Positions 34,696 to 43,271 of a stretch of DNA of 60,692 bases are shown one piece after another. Origin of the DNA: Ilumatobacteraceae bacterium (GTDB lineage: Bacteria > Actinomycetota > Acidimicrobiia > Acidimicrobiales > Iamiaceae); NCBI GenBank assembly GCA_025463265.1, contig JAOBWH010000060.1, positions 1 to 60,692 of the forward strand, written 5' to 3'. The translations under genes and the position numbers were made by a program. Each line of letters opens with the position of its first letter. Within the stretch, counting starts at the first letter, position 1. Under the pieces are notes generated by a model, which saw only the letters and a program-made list of their open reading frames with translations, did not search any database and was not told where the DNA came from.

Positions 34696-35430
34696 TCAGC
34701 TCGTGCCGGAAGTGCCCTCGTCGAGGTTCTCTGGCGGCAGACGTCCGTCGATGACGGCTCCGGCCACGGCCCCGAGGCGCAGGTTGTGGTTCCGGGCGTG
34801 GCTGCGGAGCCGGATGAACGCCTCCTCCATGGAGCGCCCGGTGCGATCGGCGACCATGCCCTTCGCCTGCTCGATGACGATGCGGCTGTCGAGCGCCTGT
34901 GTCAGCTGATCGTTGACGGCCTGGGCTTCGTCCGACGCACGCTTGGAGAAGATGGCGATCGTGGCGACGTCGGCGAAGGCTTGAGCGGCCCGCACGTCGT
35001 CATCGTCGAGCAGCCCTTCATCGGCCCGGAAGAGATTGAGCGCGCCGATGGTCTGGCCGCGGAGCCGCATCGGGAGCGCGTGGACCGACCGGAATCCGGA
35101 GGCCACGGCACGGGGGGCGAACTTCGGCCACCGGTGATCGACCGTGGTGAGCTGCTCGTTGATGATCGGGATGCCCGTCCGGAAGCACTCCGGACACGGA
35201 CCCTCCTCGGACTGCACCTCGAACAGCTCCAAGACGCGCATCGCATCACTCGATGACCCGACGACGCGCAGCTCGCCGTCGGCACTGGCGACCATCACAC
35301 CCGCAGCGGCCACGTCGAGCACCTCGACGCTGCGATCAGCGACGAGCGTCAGCAGTTCGACCAGATCGAAGTCATCGACGAGCGAGTCAGCGAGCTCGAC
35401 GAAGGTCTGCACGAGAGAGGCTTCTCTCAT
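34696..35430 (-). CDS. GAF-ANTAR transcription antiterminator, second copy
   Basis: 244 residues from ATG 35430, with GGGAGGAG just upstream. GAF (about 20-165) with EGPCPECFRTG, then ANTAR (about 172-235) with RIVIEQAKGMVADRTG. Close paralog of the gene at 21016. The C-terminal tail is shorter on basic residues. Convergent with arcB and divergent from the ABC genes; a DosR-like 13-mer lies about 130 bases upstream in the shared intergenic stretch. It may act on leaders of nearby operons. Confidence 0.93.
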   Translation of the reverse strand: MREASLVQTFVELADSLVDDFDLVELLTLVADRSVEVLDVAAAGVMVASADGELRVVGSSSDAMRVLELFEVQSEEGPCPECFRTGIPIINEQLTTVDHRWPKFAPRAVASGFRSVHALPMRLRGQTIGALNLFRADEGLLDDDDVRAAQAFADVATIAIFSKRASDEAQAVNDQLTQALDSRIVIEQAKGMVADRTGRSMEEAFIRLRSHARNHNLRLGAVAGAVIDGRLPPENLDEGTSGTS

Positions 35431-35561
35431 CGGGGTCTCCTCCCTTGGCGATCGCCGACGGCGCCCCGATGCGGACTGGGACCAGCGACAGTGTACGGCT
35501 CCCCGACGCGCCACCTGGCAGAGCACCCCGATGCAACGTCGTCGGAATCGGCTTGGCGGCG

Positions 35562-35575
35562 GTGACCTTCGGCCC
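35562..35575 (+). promoter_or_regulatory. DosR-like box (GTGACCTTCGGCCC), GAF-ANTAR/ABC intergenic
   Basis: Third exact copy of the 13-mer, between the divergent GAF-ANTAR (start 35430) and ABC (start 35708) genes, identical over 14 bases to the arcD-side site. It could serve either gene. Confidence 0.58.
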
Positions 35576-35707
35576 TACCGGGGGCGCGGCGATCTCCGTA
35601 CGTTCGAACTGCTGACCCGTGACGGTCGTCCTCACCCGGGCGTAGCGCCTCTCCCGGGCCGGCCCGCACGCAGGCACGCACGCAGCACGCACCACGAAGG
35701 ACTCCAG

Positions 35708-36634
35708 TTGATCGAAGCCACCAACCTCACGAAGCGGTACGGACCGGTGCTCGCTGTCGATGACCTCAGCTTCCGGGTGGCGTCGGGGCAGGTCACGGGC
35801 TTCCTCGGGCCGAACGGTTCGGGCAAGTCCACCACCATGCGCATGGTGCTCGGCCTCGACGCTCCCACGTCCGGCCACGCGACCGTCGCCGGACGCCGCT
35901 ACCAGGACCTCCGGTTCCCGCTGCGGCAGGTCGGAGCTCTGCTCGACGCCAACGCCGGGCACCCCGGCCGCACCGCCCGCAACCACCTCCGCTGGCTCGC
36001 CGACTCCAACGTCATCCCACGTGACCGGGTCGACCAGGTCCTCGAGATCGTGGGTCTGACCGACGTCAGCGACCGGCGGACCGGGACCTTCTCGTTGGGC
36101 ATGCGCCAGCGACTCGGCATCGCGGCGACCATGCTCGGCGATCCGGAGGTGCTGATCTTCGACGAACCGGTGAACGGCCTCGATCCCGAGGGGATCATCT
36201 GGGTCCGCCAGCTCCTCCGCTCCCTCGCCGACGAGGGGCGCACCATCCTCGTGTCGAGCCACCTGATGTCGGAGATGGCCCTGACCGCCGACCACCTGAT
36301 CGTCATCGGCCGAGGGCGGCTGCTCTCGACCGGCAGCGTCGCCGATTTCGTCGAGAGGAGCTCGTCGCACCACGTCCGGGCACTCACCCCCGACGCCGTG
36401 CGCCTCGCCCGACTGCTCCGCGACCACGGTGCCCTCGTCACTGAGATCGGACCCGAGGAGCTCTCCATCGAGGACTTCGCCTGTCGCGACGTCGGTGCAC
36501 TCGCTGCCGGTGCGGGACTCACGCTCTACGAGCTCTCCCCGCAGGACTCCTTGGAGGACGCCTTCATGGAGGCCACCCACGAGCAAGCCGATTTCCGAGC
36601 CACCGTCCACACCCTCGAAACGACCGCACCATGA
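35708..36634 (+). CDS. ABC transporter ATP-binding protein (ABC-2 exporter type)
   Basis: 308 residues. TTG 35708 is chosen because AAGGA lies 6 bases before it and the reading begins IEATNLTKRYGP, the usual first strand. Walker A GPNGSGKST (about 40), signature FSLGMRQR (about 130), Walker B VLIFDEPV (about 155), and the switch His in VSSHLMSE. Typical daunorubicin-resistance or BcrA-type exporter ATPase. Permease overlaps by 4 bp. Substrate unknown. Confidence 0.95.
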   Translation: MIEATNLTKRYGPVLAVDDLSFRVASGQVTGFLGPNGSGKSTTMRMVLGLDAPTSGHATVAGRRYQDLRFPLRQVGALLDANAGHPGRTARNHLRWLADSNVIPRDRVDQVLEIVGLTDVSDRRTGTFSLGMRQRLGIAATMLGDPEVLIFDEPVNGLDPEGIIWVRQLLRSLADEGRTILVSSHLMSEMALTADHLIVIGRGRLLSTGSVADFVERSSSHHVRALTPDAVRLARLLRDHGALVTEIGPEELSIEDFACRDVGALAAGAGLTLYELSPQDSLEDAFMEATHEQADFRATVHTLETTAP

Positions 36635-37461
36635 CCGAAGCCATCCATCCCCGAACCACCGCCGTCGCTTCCGACCCCCACCGCACCGCGGTCTTCCGGG
36701 CGACCGTGCGCTCGGAGTGGACCAAGCTCGGCACCGTCCGATCCACCTACTGGACCCTGGCGTTCACCGTGGTCGCCATCCTCGGCCTCGGCATCTTGTT
36801 CACCGCGCTCGAGGTCGGTCGTTGGGATCAGCGGACCCCGCAGGAGATCGCAGAGTTCAACCCGCTCATCTACAGCCTCGCCGGCATGAACCTCGCTCAG
36901 ATCTCCATCGGGGTGCTCGGCGTCTTGATGATGACGTCGGAGTACTCCACCGGGACGATCACCTCCACGCTTGCTGCCACCCCGCAGCGGAGCCTCCTCC
37001 TCACCGCGAAGGTCACGGCGTTCGCCGTCGTGGTCGTCGTCGTGAGCATCGTGTCCACGATGGCGGCGTTCCTCATCGGCCAGGTGATCCTCGGACCGGA
37101 CCACGGCGGACTGTCGATCACCGATCCCGGGGTCCTGCGGGGCGTGCTCGGAGGCGCCACCTTCCTGCTCTTCATCGGGGTCATCGGGCTCGGGGTCGGC
37201 GCTGCGGTGCGCCGCACCACCGGCGCCGTGGCGATCCTGTTCGCCGTCCTGCTCGTGATCCCCGGCCTCGTCTTGTTGCTGCCCAGCCCGTGGGACGAGC
37301 GCGTCGGGCAGATCCTGCCGAGCGCTGCGGGCGAGGCGATGGCGGCGCCGCAACAGATCCCGCAGCTGCTGAGCCCCACCATCGGCGTCCTGGTCCTGGC
37401 TGCGTGGGCCCTGGTGGCCTTCGGTGCCGGAGGGCTGGCCCTCGCACGCCGCGACGTCTGA
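36631..37461 (+). CDS. ABC-2 type permease
   Basis: 276 residues, ATG overlapping the ATPase stop. Six membrane helices, the first at about 38-60 (TYWTLAFTVVAILGLGILF) after a cytoplasmic N-terminus. Ends with a helix and a short basic tail. Forms the membrane half of a BcrAB-like exporter. No substrate clue. Converges on the DevS-like kinase gene (10 bp between stops). Confidence 0.92.
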   Translation: MTEAIHPRTTAVASDPHRTAVFRATVRSEWTKLGTVRSTYWTLAFTVVAILGLGILFTALEVGRWDQRTPQEIAEFNPLIYSLAGMNLAQISIGVLGVLMMTSEYSTGTITSTLAATPQRSLLLTAKVTAFAVVVVVVSIVSTMAAFLIGQVILGPDHGGLSITDPGVLRGVLGGATFLLFIGVIGLGVGAAVRRTTGAVAILFAVLLVIPGLVLLLPSPWDERVGQILPSAAGEAMAAPQQIPQLLSPTIGVLVLAAWALVAFGAGGLALARRDV

Positions 37462-37470
37462 GGGCCGGAG

Positions 37471-38721
37471 TCAGCTCGACCCGGCGCCCGCCCCGACGAG
37501 ATCCGGGGCGTCGATCGGCACCCACCAGCAGACTCGCGTACCGCCGCCATCTCGAGTCGTCATGAGGCTTCCCCCGCCCAGCTGCTCCGCCCGGCTCGCA
37601 AGGTTCCCGAGGCCGTTCCCGGAAGGCCGCCGCTCCCCCAGGCCGATGCCCTCGTCGTCGACGGTGGCGGTCAGGACGCCGCGCTCGACCACGACCCGCA
37701 CGGAGGCGGTGGCTGACCGCGCGTGCCGAGCGATGTTCGCCAGCGCTTCGCGTACGACGGCGATCAGGTGCGCGGCGATGTGGTCGGGCAGCGCAACGTC
37801 GATGGGGCCTTCGAAGTGGAAGCTGGGCTCGTACCCGAGCGCCTCGGCGAGCTCGTCGCCCACGGCCAGGAGGAGGCGGCGCAGGCCATCTGCGGCGGCG
37901 GCGACCGCATGGAGCTCGAAGATGGACGACCGGACCTCGCGCACGACGAGATCGAGCTCATCGACGGCGTCCTGGATGCGGTCGACCACCTCCGGCAACG
38001 GGGCCGCGAGCCGGGCGGCCGATTGCAGCGACAGACCGGTGGCGAAGAGGCGCTGGATGACGGTGTCGTGGAGGTCCCTGGCGATGCGGCTGCGGTCCTC
38101 GATCACATCGAGCTCGCGAACCCGGTCGTGGAGCCGCGACTTGTCGATGGCCGTCCCCGTCGCCGCAGCGAGTGCGACGGCCAGCTCCTCGTCGACATCG
38201 GTGAAGCCTCCGGTGCCGTGCTTGTCCGTGAGGTACAGGTAGCCGTAGGCCTGGCCTCGGACGAACACCGGGACACCCAGGAACGACGTCATCGGCGGGT
38301 GGTGGGGCGGGAACCCCGACGTCGCCGGGTGGGCGTGGAGGTCGGGCAGACGGAGGGGCTGGGGGTCATCGATGAGCAGGCCGAGGATCCCGTGGCCCTT
38401 CGGCAGGTCCCCGATCGCCGCTCGCACGTCGTCATCGATCCCGACGGTGATGAAGTCCGAGAGGTCGGTCCGAGTGGCGTCGAGCACGCCTAGGGCCCCG
38501 TACTCGGCGTCCACGAGGTCCACGGCGGTCTCGATGAGCCGCCGCAAGATGACGCCCAGATCCAGATCGGACGCCAGGCTCATGACGGCGGCGAGGAGGC
38601 GGCGGAGCTCCGCCGGAGTCATCGCCTTCGCCGCGTTGACCAACGGGATGTCCCCAGGATCGCGAGCGCCGTTCCGCGTGGCTGACGGGGGCTGGATCGG
38701 CCGAACACCGTTGCTTTCCAT
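37471..38721 (-). CDS. DevS/DosT-like GAF histidine kinase
   Basis: 416 residues from ATG 38721, GAGG upstream. A helical N-terminus, one GAF domain (about 50-195) including GHGILGLLIDDPQPLRL and FPPHHPPM, then HisKA_3 with the phospho-His in RIARDLHDTVIQRLF (about 227) and a NarL-type HATPase (about 285-405). The GAF closely resembles the sensor of mycobacterial DevS/DosT; the HHPPM segment is where, from memory, the heme ligand lies. DosS-type kinases have two GAFs, so this is shorter. Last gene after arcC in a unit starting with PPOX. No DevR-type regulator is in the window. Confidence 0.9.
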   Translation of the reverse strand: MESNGVRPIQPPSATRNGARDPGDIPLVNAAKAMTPAELRRLLAAVMSLASDLDLGVILRRLIETAVDLVDAEYGALGVLDATRTDLSDFITVGIDDDVRAAIGDLPKGHGILGLLIDDPQPLRLPDLHAHPATSGFPPHHPPMTSFLGVPVFVRGQAYGYLYLTDKHGTGGFTDVDEELAVALAAATGTAIDKSRLHDRVRELDVIEDRSRIARDLHDTVIQRLFATGLSLQSAARLAAPLPEVVDRIQDAVDELDLVVREVRSSIFELHAVAAAADGLRRLLLAVGDELAEALGYEPSFHFEGPIDVALPDHIAAHLIAVVREALANIARHARSATASVRVVVERGVLTATVDDEGIGLGERRPSGNGLGNLASRAEQLGGGSLMTTRDGGGTRVCWWVPIDAPDLVGAGAGSS

Positions 38722-38794
38722 GTTGCTGCCTCGCTCCACTAGGGATGCGGGTCGCCGAGGGCCGGAGCAACACCGTTGATGGCACACATCCGGT

Positions 38795-39808
38795 CTACGC
38801 CGGGTCCATCCCCACTGACGGTACAGGAACCGGCACGCTTTGTCTCCGGTCGGCCTGCGGTTCGGCAGCGTCGCGCCAAGGTGCCGCGACCGGTCCGGCC
38901 GGCTGCGGCGACCGGATCGATGTCCCGGCGGCCCCGGCCAGGACCTCGGTTGCCTCGGCCAGGGCTCCGATCGCGCTCACCGCCCCGCCGCCCTCGGCGA
39001 AGCGACAGATGGCTTCGACCTTCGGGCCCATCGAGCCTGCTGGAAGGTCGAGCGACCGGAGCTCCGCCGCCGTCGTCGCTCCGATCGGACGCTCCGCGGA
39101 CGATCCCCAACCCTCGTGGACCGCGTCGACATCGGTGAGCAGCAGGAGTGCGTCCGCGCCGAGCTCCGTTGCGATGAGCGAGGAGGCGAGATCCTTGTCG
39201 ATCACGGCCTCGATCCCCCGAAGCCCGCCGGAACCGTCTGGCACGACGGGTATGCCGCCACCGCCGGCGCAGATGGTCGTCACGCCGTGTGACACCAGGA
39301 GCCGGATCGTGGCGATCTCGACGATCGAGCGCGGCGCGGGTGACGGGACCACGCGACGCCAGTGCGGCCCATCAGCCGCCACCGCCCAGCCGCGTTGATC
39401 GGCCAGTTCGCGCGCCTGCGCCTCCTCGTACACGGGGCCGATGAACTTCGTCGGCAACACGAACGCGGGGTCGAGCGGATCGACGACCACCTGGGTGAGC
39501 AGGGTGGCGAGCGTGTCACGAGGCAGGTGGTTCCCGAGCTCTTGTTCGAGCAGGTACCCCACCATGCCTTCGCTCTCGGCGTCGAGGACGTCGAGCGGGT
39601 AGGCGGCGACCGCCGGATACGCGTCGTTCTGCAGTGCCAGCAGACCGACCTGAGGACCGTTGCCGTGGGTGAGGACGACATCGTGATCGCGAGCGATGCC
39701 GGCGATGGCCTGCACGGCAGTGGCGATGTTCGACCGTTGTGCATCGACGTGGAGCGGCTCGCCGCGCCGGAGCAGTGCGTTTCCACCCAGTGCGATGACG
39801 ACCAGCAT
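38795..39808 (-). CDS. arcC: Carbamate kinase
   Basis: 337 residues from ATG 39808. ALGGNAL (about 5-11), HGNGPQVG (about 48) and the KFIGPVY and AGGGGIPV motifs are present. It makes ATP from carbamoyl phosphate, the last step of arginine deiminase. A C-terminal extension of about 40 residues beyond the usual end (after ALAEATEV) is Pro- and Ala-rich and unexplained. It lies 73 bp before the DevS-like kinase and 70 bp after the PPOX gene, same strand, so likely one operon. Confidence 0.95.
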   Translation of the reverse strand: MLVVIALGGNALLRRGEPLHVDAQRSNIATAVQAIAGIARDHDVVLTHGNGPQVGLLALQNDAYPAVAAYPLDVLDAESEGMVGYLLEQELGNHLPRDTLATLLTQVVVDPLDPAFVLPTKFIGPVYEEAQARELADQRGWAVAADGPHWRRVVPSPAPRSIVEIATIRLLVSHGVTTICAGGGGIPVVPDGSGGLRGIEAVIDKDLASSLIATELGADALLLLTDVDAVHEGWGSSAERPIGATTAAELRSLDLPAGSMGPKVEAICRFAEGGGAVSAIGALAEATEVLAGAAGTSIRSPQPAGPVAAPWRDAAEPQADRRQSVPVPVPSVGMDPA

Positions 39809-39878
39809 CAGCTGTCCCGCAGGCCGGAGCGCCCGCCGGGGCGAACGGCGAACACCGTCGGCGAGCAGCTGGTCGCGA

Positions 39879-40316
39879 TCATCGGTGAGCGATCGTTCCC
39901 GCAGACGCTCCACCGATGCGGCGTCCGCTGATGAGGCCCGAGCGGATCTGGACGTACGCGTCGCCGGAGCCGACCCATGGTCGCAGCGGGAGCTCCTTGG
40001 CGACGGCGAGCTCGCCCGGTTCGGTCATCACATGGGTCGGACCGATCACCATGACGCTCCAGCCCCGGTGGCATTCGGTGTCCACGTCGTCGACCTCGAG
40101 GCACACCACGTGCCCCGAGCTCCCTGCGGCGAGCTTCGTACCGCTGCCCGTCCGGAAGACGGGGTCACGGCCGAGCAGCGCGAAGTGGATGGGGAACACC
40201 GCGGGCAGTGCACCGACGGTGAGCGCGATGCGCCCGAGATGGGCGGTCCCCAGCAGACGAAGGCACTCGCGCTCGTCGAGCTCCTCGAGCACGACCGCGG
40301 CAGGAGCCGTGTCCAT
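39879..40316 (-). CDS. PPOX-family flavoprotein (pyridoxamine 5'-phosphate oxidase-like)
   Basis: 145 residues. Split-barrel fold: LEELDERECLRLLGTAHLGR at the start, FPIHFALLGRDPVFRTGSGTK (about 40-60), and a flavin-side VVCLEVDDVD. Small PPOX proteins bind FMN or F420 and reduce small molecules; in actinobacteria several are induced under hypoxia. First gene of the PPOX-arcC-kinase unit. A degenerate DosR-like box (40388-40401) lies 72 bases upstream. Confidence 0.85.
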   Translation of the reverse strand: MDTAPAAVVLEELDERECLRLLGTAHLGRIALTVGALPAVFPIHFALLGRDPVFRTGSGTKLAAGSSGHVVCLEVDDVDTECHRGWSVMVIGPTHVMTEPGELAVAKELPLRPWVGSGDAYVQIRSGLISGRRIGGASAGTIAHR

Positions 40317-40387
40317 GGGTGCCTGCCTTCGGTCGAGTCGGAGATGGGTCAGATCTCGATGCTCGTCCCATCAGCCGTCACCGGACA

Positions 40388-40401
40388 GTGCCATAGGTCC
40401 T
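40388..40401 (-). promoter_or_regulatory. Degenerate DosR-like box before PPOX-arcC
   Basis: AGGACCTATGGCAC on the minus strand, two mismatches to GGGAC-N4-GGCCC, 72 bases before the PPOX start. Confidence 0.4.
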
Positions 40402-40493
40402 GAACCGCCGAGGATCGTCGGCCCGACTTCGAGCGCTTCGGGCGACCGATCCGGCCGGCAACGGCTCCGACCCCGGCTCGGCGGTCGGTGGAT

Positions 40494-40781
40494 CTACGCC
40501 TTGAACGTCCGGGCGACCGCCGCATAGATGAGCTCCTCTGCCTGACGGATCGCGTCGGGCTCGAACTCGGTGACCTCGGCCGAAGCGATCTCTGCCCCGC
40601 CGCACAAGACGCGCCCACGGAAGGTGTCGGGCTCGACGGTGACGTACACCGCCTCGACCCGCAGCTCAGGCCAGGGCAGCGGGAACCCTTGCGCCACCGC
40701 ACCCGGCGCCACCTCGTGCCCATCTGGCGTGAGCCGTGCTGGGCTGTTGCTTGCTTCCGATGAAACGTCGGCAGGGGCCAT
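40494..40781 (-). CDS. Hypothetical protein, 95 residues
   Basis: From ATG 40781. An acidic, beta-rich protein with VYVTVEPDTFRGRVLCGG and a C-terminal helix (AEELIYAAVARTF). No family recognised. A GTG about 21 codons in may be the real start, because a DosR-like box sits only 14 bases before the ATG. Same strand as the PPOX operon. Confidence 0.55.
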   Translation of the reverse strand: MAPADVSSEASNSPARLTPDGHEVAPGAVAQGFPLPWPELRVEAVYVTVEPDTFRGRVLCGGAEIASAEVTEFEPDAIRQAEELIYAAVARTFKA

Positions 40782-40794
40782 CTCGAAGATGATA

Positions 40795-40808
40795 GGGGCA
40801 TCAGTCCC
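40795..40808 (-). promoter_or_regulatory. DosR-like box (GGGACTGATGCCCC)
   Basis: Near-palindromic: minus strand GGGAC-TGAT-GCCCC, plus strand GGGGC-ATCA-GTCCC. Good match to the box pattern. It lies 14 bases before the 95-residue gene and about 207 before the cupredoxin lipoprotein gene. Confidence 0.5.
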
Positions 40809-41015
40809 TGGGCACTTCCTGGGATCAAGCGCATCCGGGTCAGCGCAGCCGGTCCGCCACGACACACGTCGTCTCGATGAGACTCTTTTCGATGGACGAT
40901 CGAGGCCCGTCGGATTAGGTTTCCACCTGAACATGTGGGGGTGGTGCGGGAAGGCGAGCGAGAGATCTCCGGCTTCTGACGCGCCCATCCGGCGACGAGG
41001 TCCGAGGGAGGACGC

Positions 41016-41645
41016 ATGAACAAGCGCGTTTCGAAGGTGTTCGTTCTGATGATGGCCGTGGGTCTCACCAGTGCGGCTGCGGGTTGTGGCTCAGACGGTA
41101 CGTCAGAGGGAGCCACGCCAACGACGAGCCCAGCAAAGACGACCACCACCGCCACCGCCGACGACGAGAAGACCACGACCACCGTCGCCGGTGACGAGAC
41201 TGCGGACGAGGTGAAGGTGATCGCCTCCGACTACAAGTTCGAGGGTGTGCCGAAGTCGGTCCCGGTCGGGACCAAGCTCGTCCTGCAGAACGACTCCGAA
41301 GAAGAGCTTCACGAGATGGTGGTGATCAAGTTCCCCGACGACGAGGAACGCTCGATCGACGAGGTCGCGAAGCTCTCCGAGGCTGAGCAGGACGCGATCT
41401 TCGGCGACGCCATGCCTGCTGCCGTGCAGCTCCAGGCGCCTGGCGGTGAGGTCATCCCCGCTGTGGGTGATGGCACGCTGGCCGAGCCCGGCCGCTACGC
41501 GATCGTCTGCTTCATTCCCGTCGGAGTCGACCCGCAGGAGTACCTCGACGCATCTCAGGCGAACCCCGACGGGCCCCCTGAGATCCCCAACGCCGGTCCC
41601 CCGCACTTCATGAAGGGCATGTACACCGAAGTCACCGTGGAGTAG
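41016..41645 (+). CDS. Cupredoxin-like lipoprotein, second type
   Basis: 209 residues with GGGAGGAC upstream. Lipoprotein signal (VGLTSAAAGC), a Thr-rich linker (TTSPAKTTTTATADDEKT), then a plastocyanin-like domain (about 65-209) with loop His in SEEELHEMVVIKF, VCFIPVG and a final GPPHFMKGMYTE that supply His, Cys, His and Met. An insert of about 50 residues precedes the copper loop. Probably extracellular electron transfer or copper handling. Larger than the protein at 3919. Confidence 0.82.
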   Translation: MNKRVSKVFVLMMAVGLTSAAAGCGSDGTSEGATPTTSPAKTTTTATADDEKTTTTVAGDETADEVKVIASDYKFEGVPKSVPVGTKLVLQNDSEEELHEMVVIKFPDDEERSIDEVAKLSEAEQDAIFGDAMPAAVQLQAPGGEVIPAVGDGTLAEPGRYAIVCFIPVGVDPQEYLDASQANPDGPPEIPNAGPPHFMKGMYTEVTVE

Positions 41646-41692
41646 CGGACTGGGTCGTCGGGGCTCCCGCCTGGCGGCGTTACGGTTCGTCC

Positions 41693-42508
41693 GTGGACCA
41701 GAGCGAGGTTTGGGGTGGTTCGGTGGCGTCGGGTTGGGTGCGCCACGCGGCGGCCATCGACGCGCACAGCGCACCGTTCGGCCGGGCCGCCCGCTTGGCC
41801 CTCGGCCCACTCGACGGACTTCGCGTGCTCGACATCGGCTGCGGCACGGGAGCTACGACTCGAGAACTCGTGGCCTACGGCGCGCGCGAAGCGGTCGGCG
41901 TCGACCTGTCCGAAGCGATGATCGCCGCAGCTCGTGCTCGCTTCGCCAACATCGCAGACGTCTCGTTCGTTGCCGCCGACGCGACCTCTGACGCCGTGAC
42001 GGGGCCCTTTGACGCCCTCTTCTCTCGCTTCGGGGTCATGTTCTTCGATGACCCGCTCGCGTCGTTCACGAAGCTGCACCGTCTCGTGGAACGTGGCGGC
42101 AGGATCGCCTTCTCGAGCTGGAGCGGCCCGTTCGACAACCCCTGGATGACCGCAGCCGTCCTCGCTTCGATCCCCGTGCTCGGCCCTCCGACCCTGCCTG
42201 GACCCGGTGAACCAGGCCCGTTCTCCCTTGCGGAGCCGGCTGACGTCGCGGACCTTCTCGAGCAAGCGGGTTGGAGCAACTGCCGCGTGGAGATCCTCAC
42301 CACCGAGGAGCCGCATCCCGCCGGTCACCGTTCCGCTGTTGCGCAGATGTTGATCGACAACGTCCCGCCTCTCGCCATCGGCGTCGCCGAAGCCCCCGAG
42401 ACGGCAGGCCTGCTGCACGAGGCGGTCGTCGAAGCGCTCGTGCCGTTCGATCGCGACGGTCAGGTGGTCATGCCCGCATCGGCGCTCATCGTCTCCGCCA
42501 CCGCCTGA
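41693..42508 (+). CDS. Class I SAM-dependent methyltransferase
   Basis: 271 residues from GTG 41693. Motif I LDIGCGTGATTRE (about 44-55), then VGVDLSEAM (acidic strand 2), and a DALFSRFGVMFFDDP segment near 108. UbiE/Methyltransf_25-like. No substrate can be inferred. Downstream lies the kinase remnant. Confidence 0.9.
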   Translation: MDQSEVWGGSVASGWVRHAAAIDAHSAPFGRAARLALGPLDGLRVLDIGCGTGATTRELVAYGAREAVGVDLSEAMIAAARARFANIADVSFVAADATSDAVTGPFDALFSRFGVMFFDDPLASFTKLHRLVERGGRIAFSSWSGPFDNPWMTAAVLASIPVLGPPTLPGPGEPGPFSLAEPADVADLLEQAGWSNCRVEILTTEEPHPAGHRSAVAQMLIDNVPPLAIGVAEAPETAGLLHEAVVEALVPFDRDGQVVMPASALIVSATA

Positions 42509-42580
42509 CGCGGGACACGTTTGGATCGGGTGGCGGGAGGGCATCGTTTTTTCGCGGCCGTTGCTCGATGGAGGTCAACG

Positions 42581-42812
42581 ATGTCCGGTACCGACCAAGC
42601 CGTCGAGCCCACCGACATCTCCGACCCGCCGGAGGATCCGCTAGTGGCGCAGCCCTGGTCCCACCGACCGGATGGGCTCCGGTCTGGGACTGGCGATCGT
42701 GCAAGACATCGCCATGCGCCACGGGGGCCAGGCGATCGCATCGGAGTCACCGCTGGGCGGGACCCGCATCGCCATCACGATCCCGTCCGCGGAGGAGGCA
42801 TCGACGAGCTGA
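42581..42812 (+). pseudogene. Histidine kinase remnant (C-terminal ATPase tail)
   Basis: An ATG at 42581 with GGAGGTC upstream opens 30 codons of unknown sequence (MSGTDQAVEPTD) that run out of frame into a typical HATPase end: from 42672, GSGLGLAIVQDIAMRHGG and a final GTRIAITIP, with a stop at 42810-42812. The G2 box is intact but the H-box, N-box and sensor are gone and the frames differ. So it is a decayed kinase or a fusion across a deletion. The PepSY gene that follows usually sits beside such kinases. Confidence 0.75.
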
Positions 42813-42824
42813 ACGGAGCGGAGA

Positions 42825-42857
42825 GTCAGGTCAGGTTCAGGAGGCCCTCGGTAGGTT
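42825..42857 (+). promoter_or_regulatory. Direct-repeat promoter of the PepSY gene
   Basis: GTCAGGTCAGGTTCAGG at 42825-42841 carries repeated TCAGG units, the pattern for OmpR-type response regulators near actinobacterial PepSY genes, with TAGGTT at 42852-42857 as a -10. Promoter is inferred; the adjacent kinase is dead, so a regulator elsewhere would be needed. Confidence 0.45.
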
Positions 42858-42896
42858 GATGCTGGCGGTGGAACCCCGGATCAGAAGGAAGCAACC

Positions 42897-43229
42897 ATGC
42901 GCAAGCGAATCGCCATCATCGGGATCACCGCCGTCGTCCTGAGCGGCGCCGGAGCGGCAGCGGCCACGGCCGGGCACGACACGGACCCCCCGGCGGAGAC
43001 GAAGGCCGAGGCGACCTACACCGCCGCCCACGAGGGCCGGGCCGAGGTCTCACGGGCCGAGGCCGAGCGGACCGCCCTGGCGCTCCACAAGGGCGCAGCG
43101 TTCGACACCCACCTGCAGGACGAGGGCACGTTGACCTGGGAGGTCAAGGTCGAAGACGGCACCCACGTCTGGGAGGTCAACGTCGACGCCCAGACCGGGA
43201 AGGTCGTCAGCGACCAGGGCGACGAGTAG
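42897..43229 (+). CDS. Exported PepSY-domain protein
   Basis: 110 residues; GGAAG upstream of ATG. Signal peptide (IAIIGITAVVLSGAGAAAATA), then PepSY at about 45-110 with WEVKVEDGTHVWEVNVDAQTGKV. PepSY proteins are exported inhibitors or metal-linked modulators found beside two-component systems. Probably in the cell envelope. The neighbouring kinase is only a remnant. Confidence 0.85.
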   Translation: MRKRIAIIGITAVVLSGAGAAAATAGHDTDPPAETKAEATYTAAHEGRAEVSRAEAERTALALHKGAAFDTHLQDEGTLTWEVKVEDGTHVWEVNVDAQTGKVVSDQGDE

Positions 43230-43271
43230 CTCCTTCGTCACCCGGCGAGCACGTGGCCGCAGGGCGCCTGG

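Noticed and set aside
42521-42859. 112-codon frame overlapping the kinase remnant
   Set aside because: It runs through the HATPase segment in the wrong frame; only its first 30 codons from 42581 have a ribosome site.
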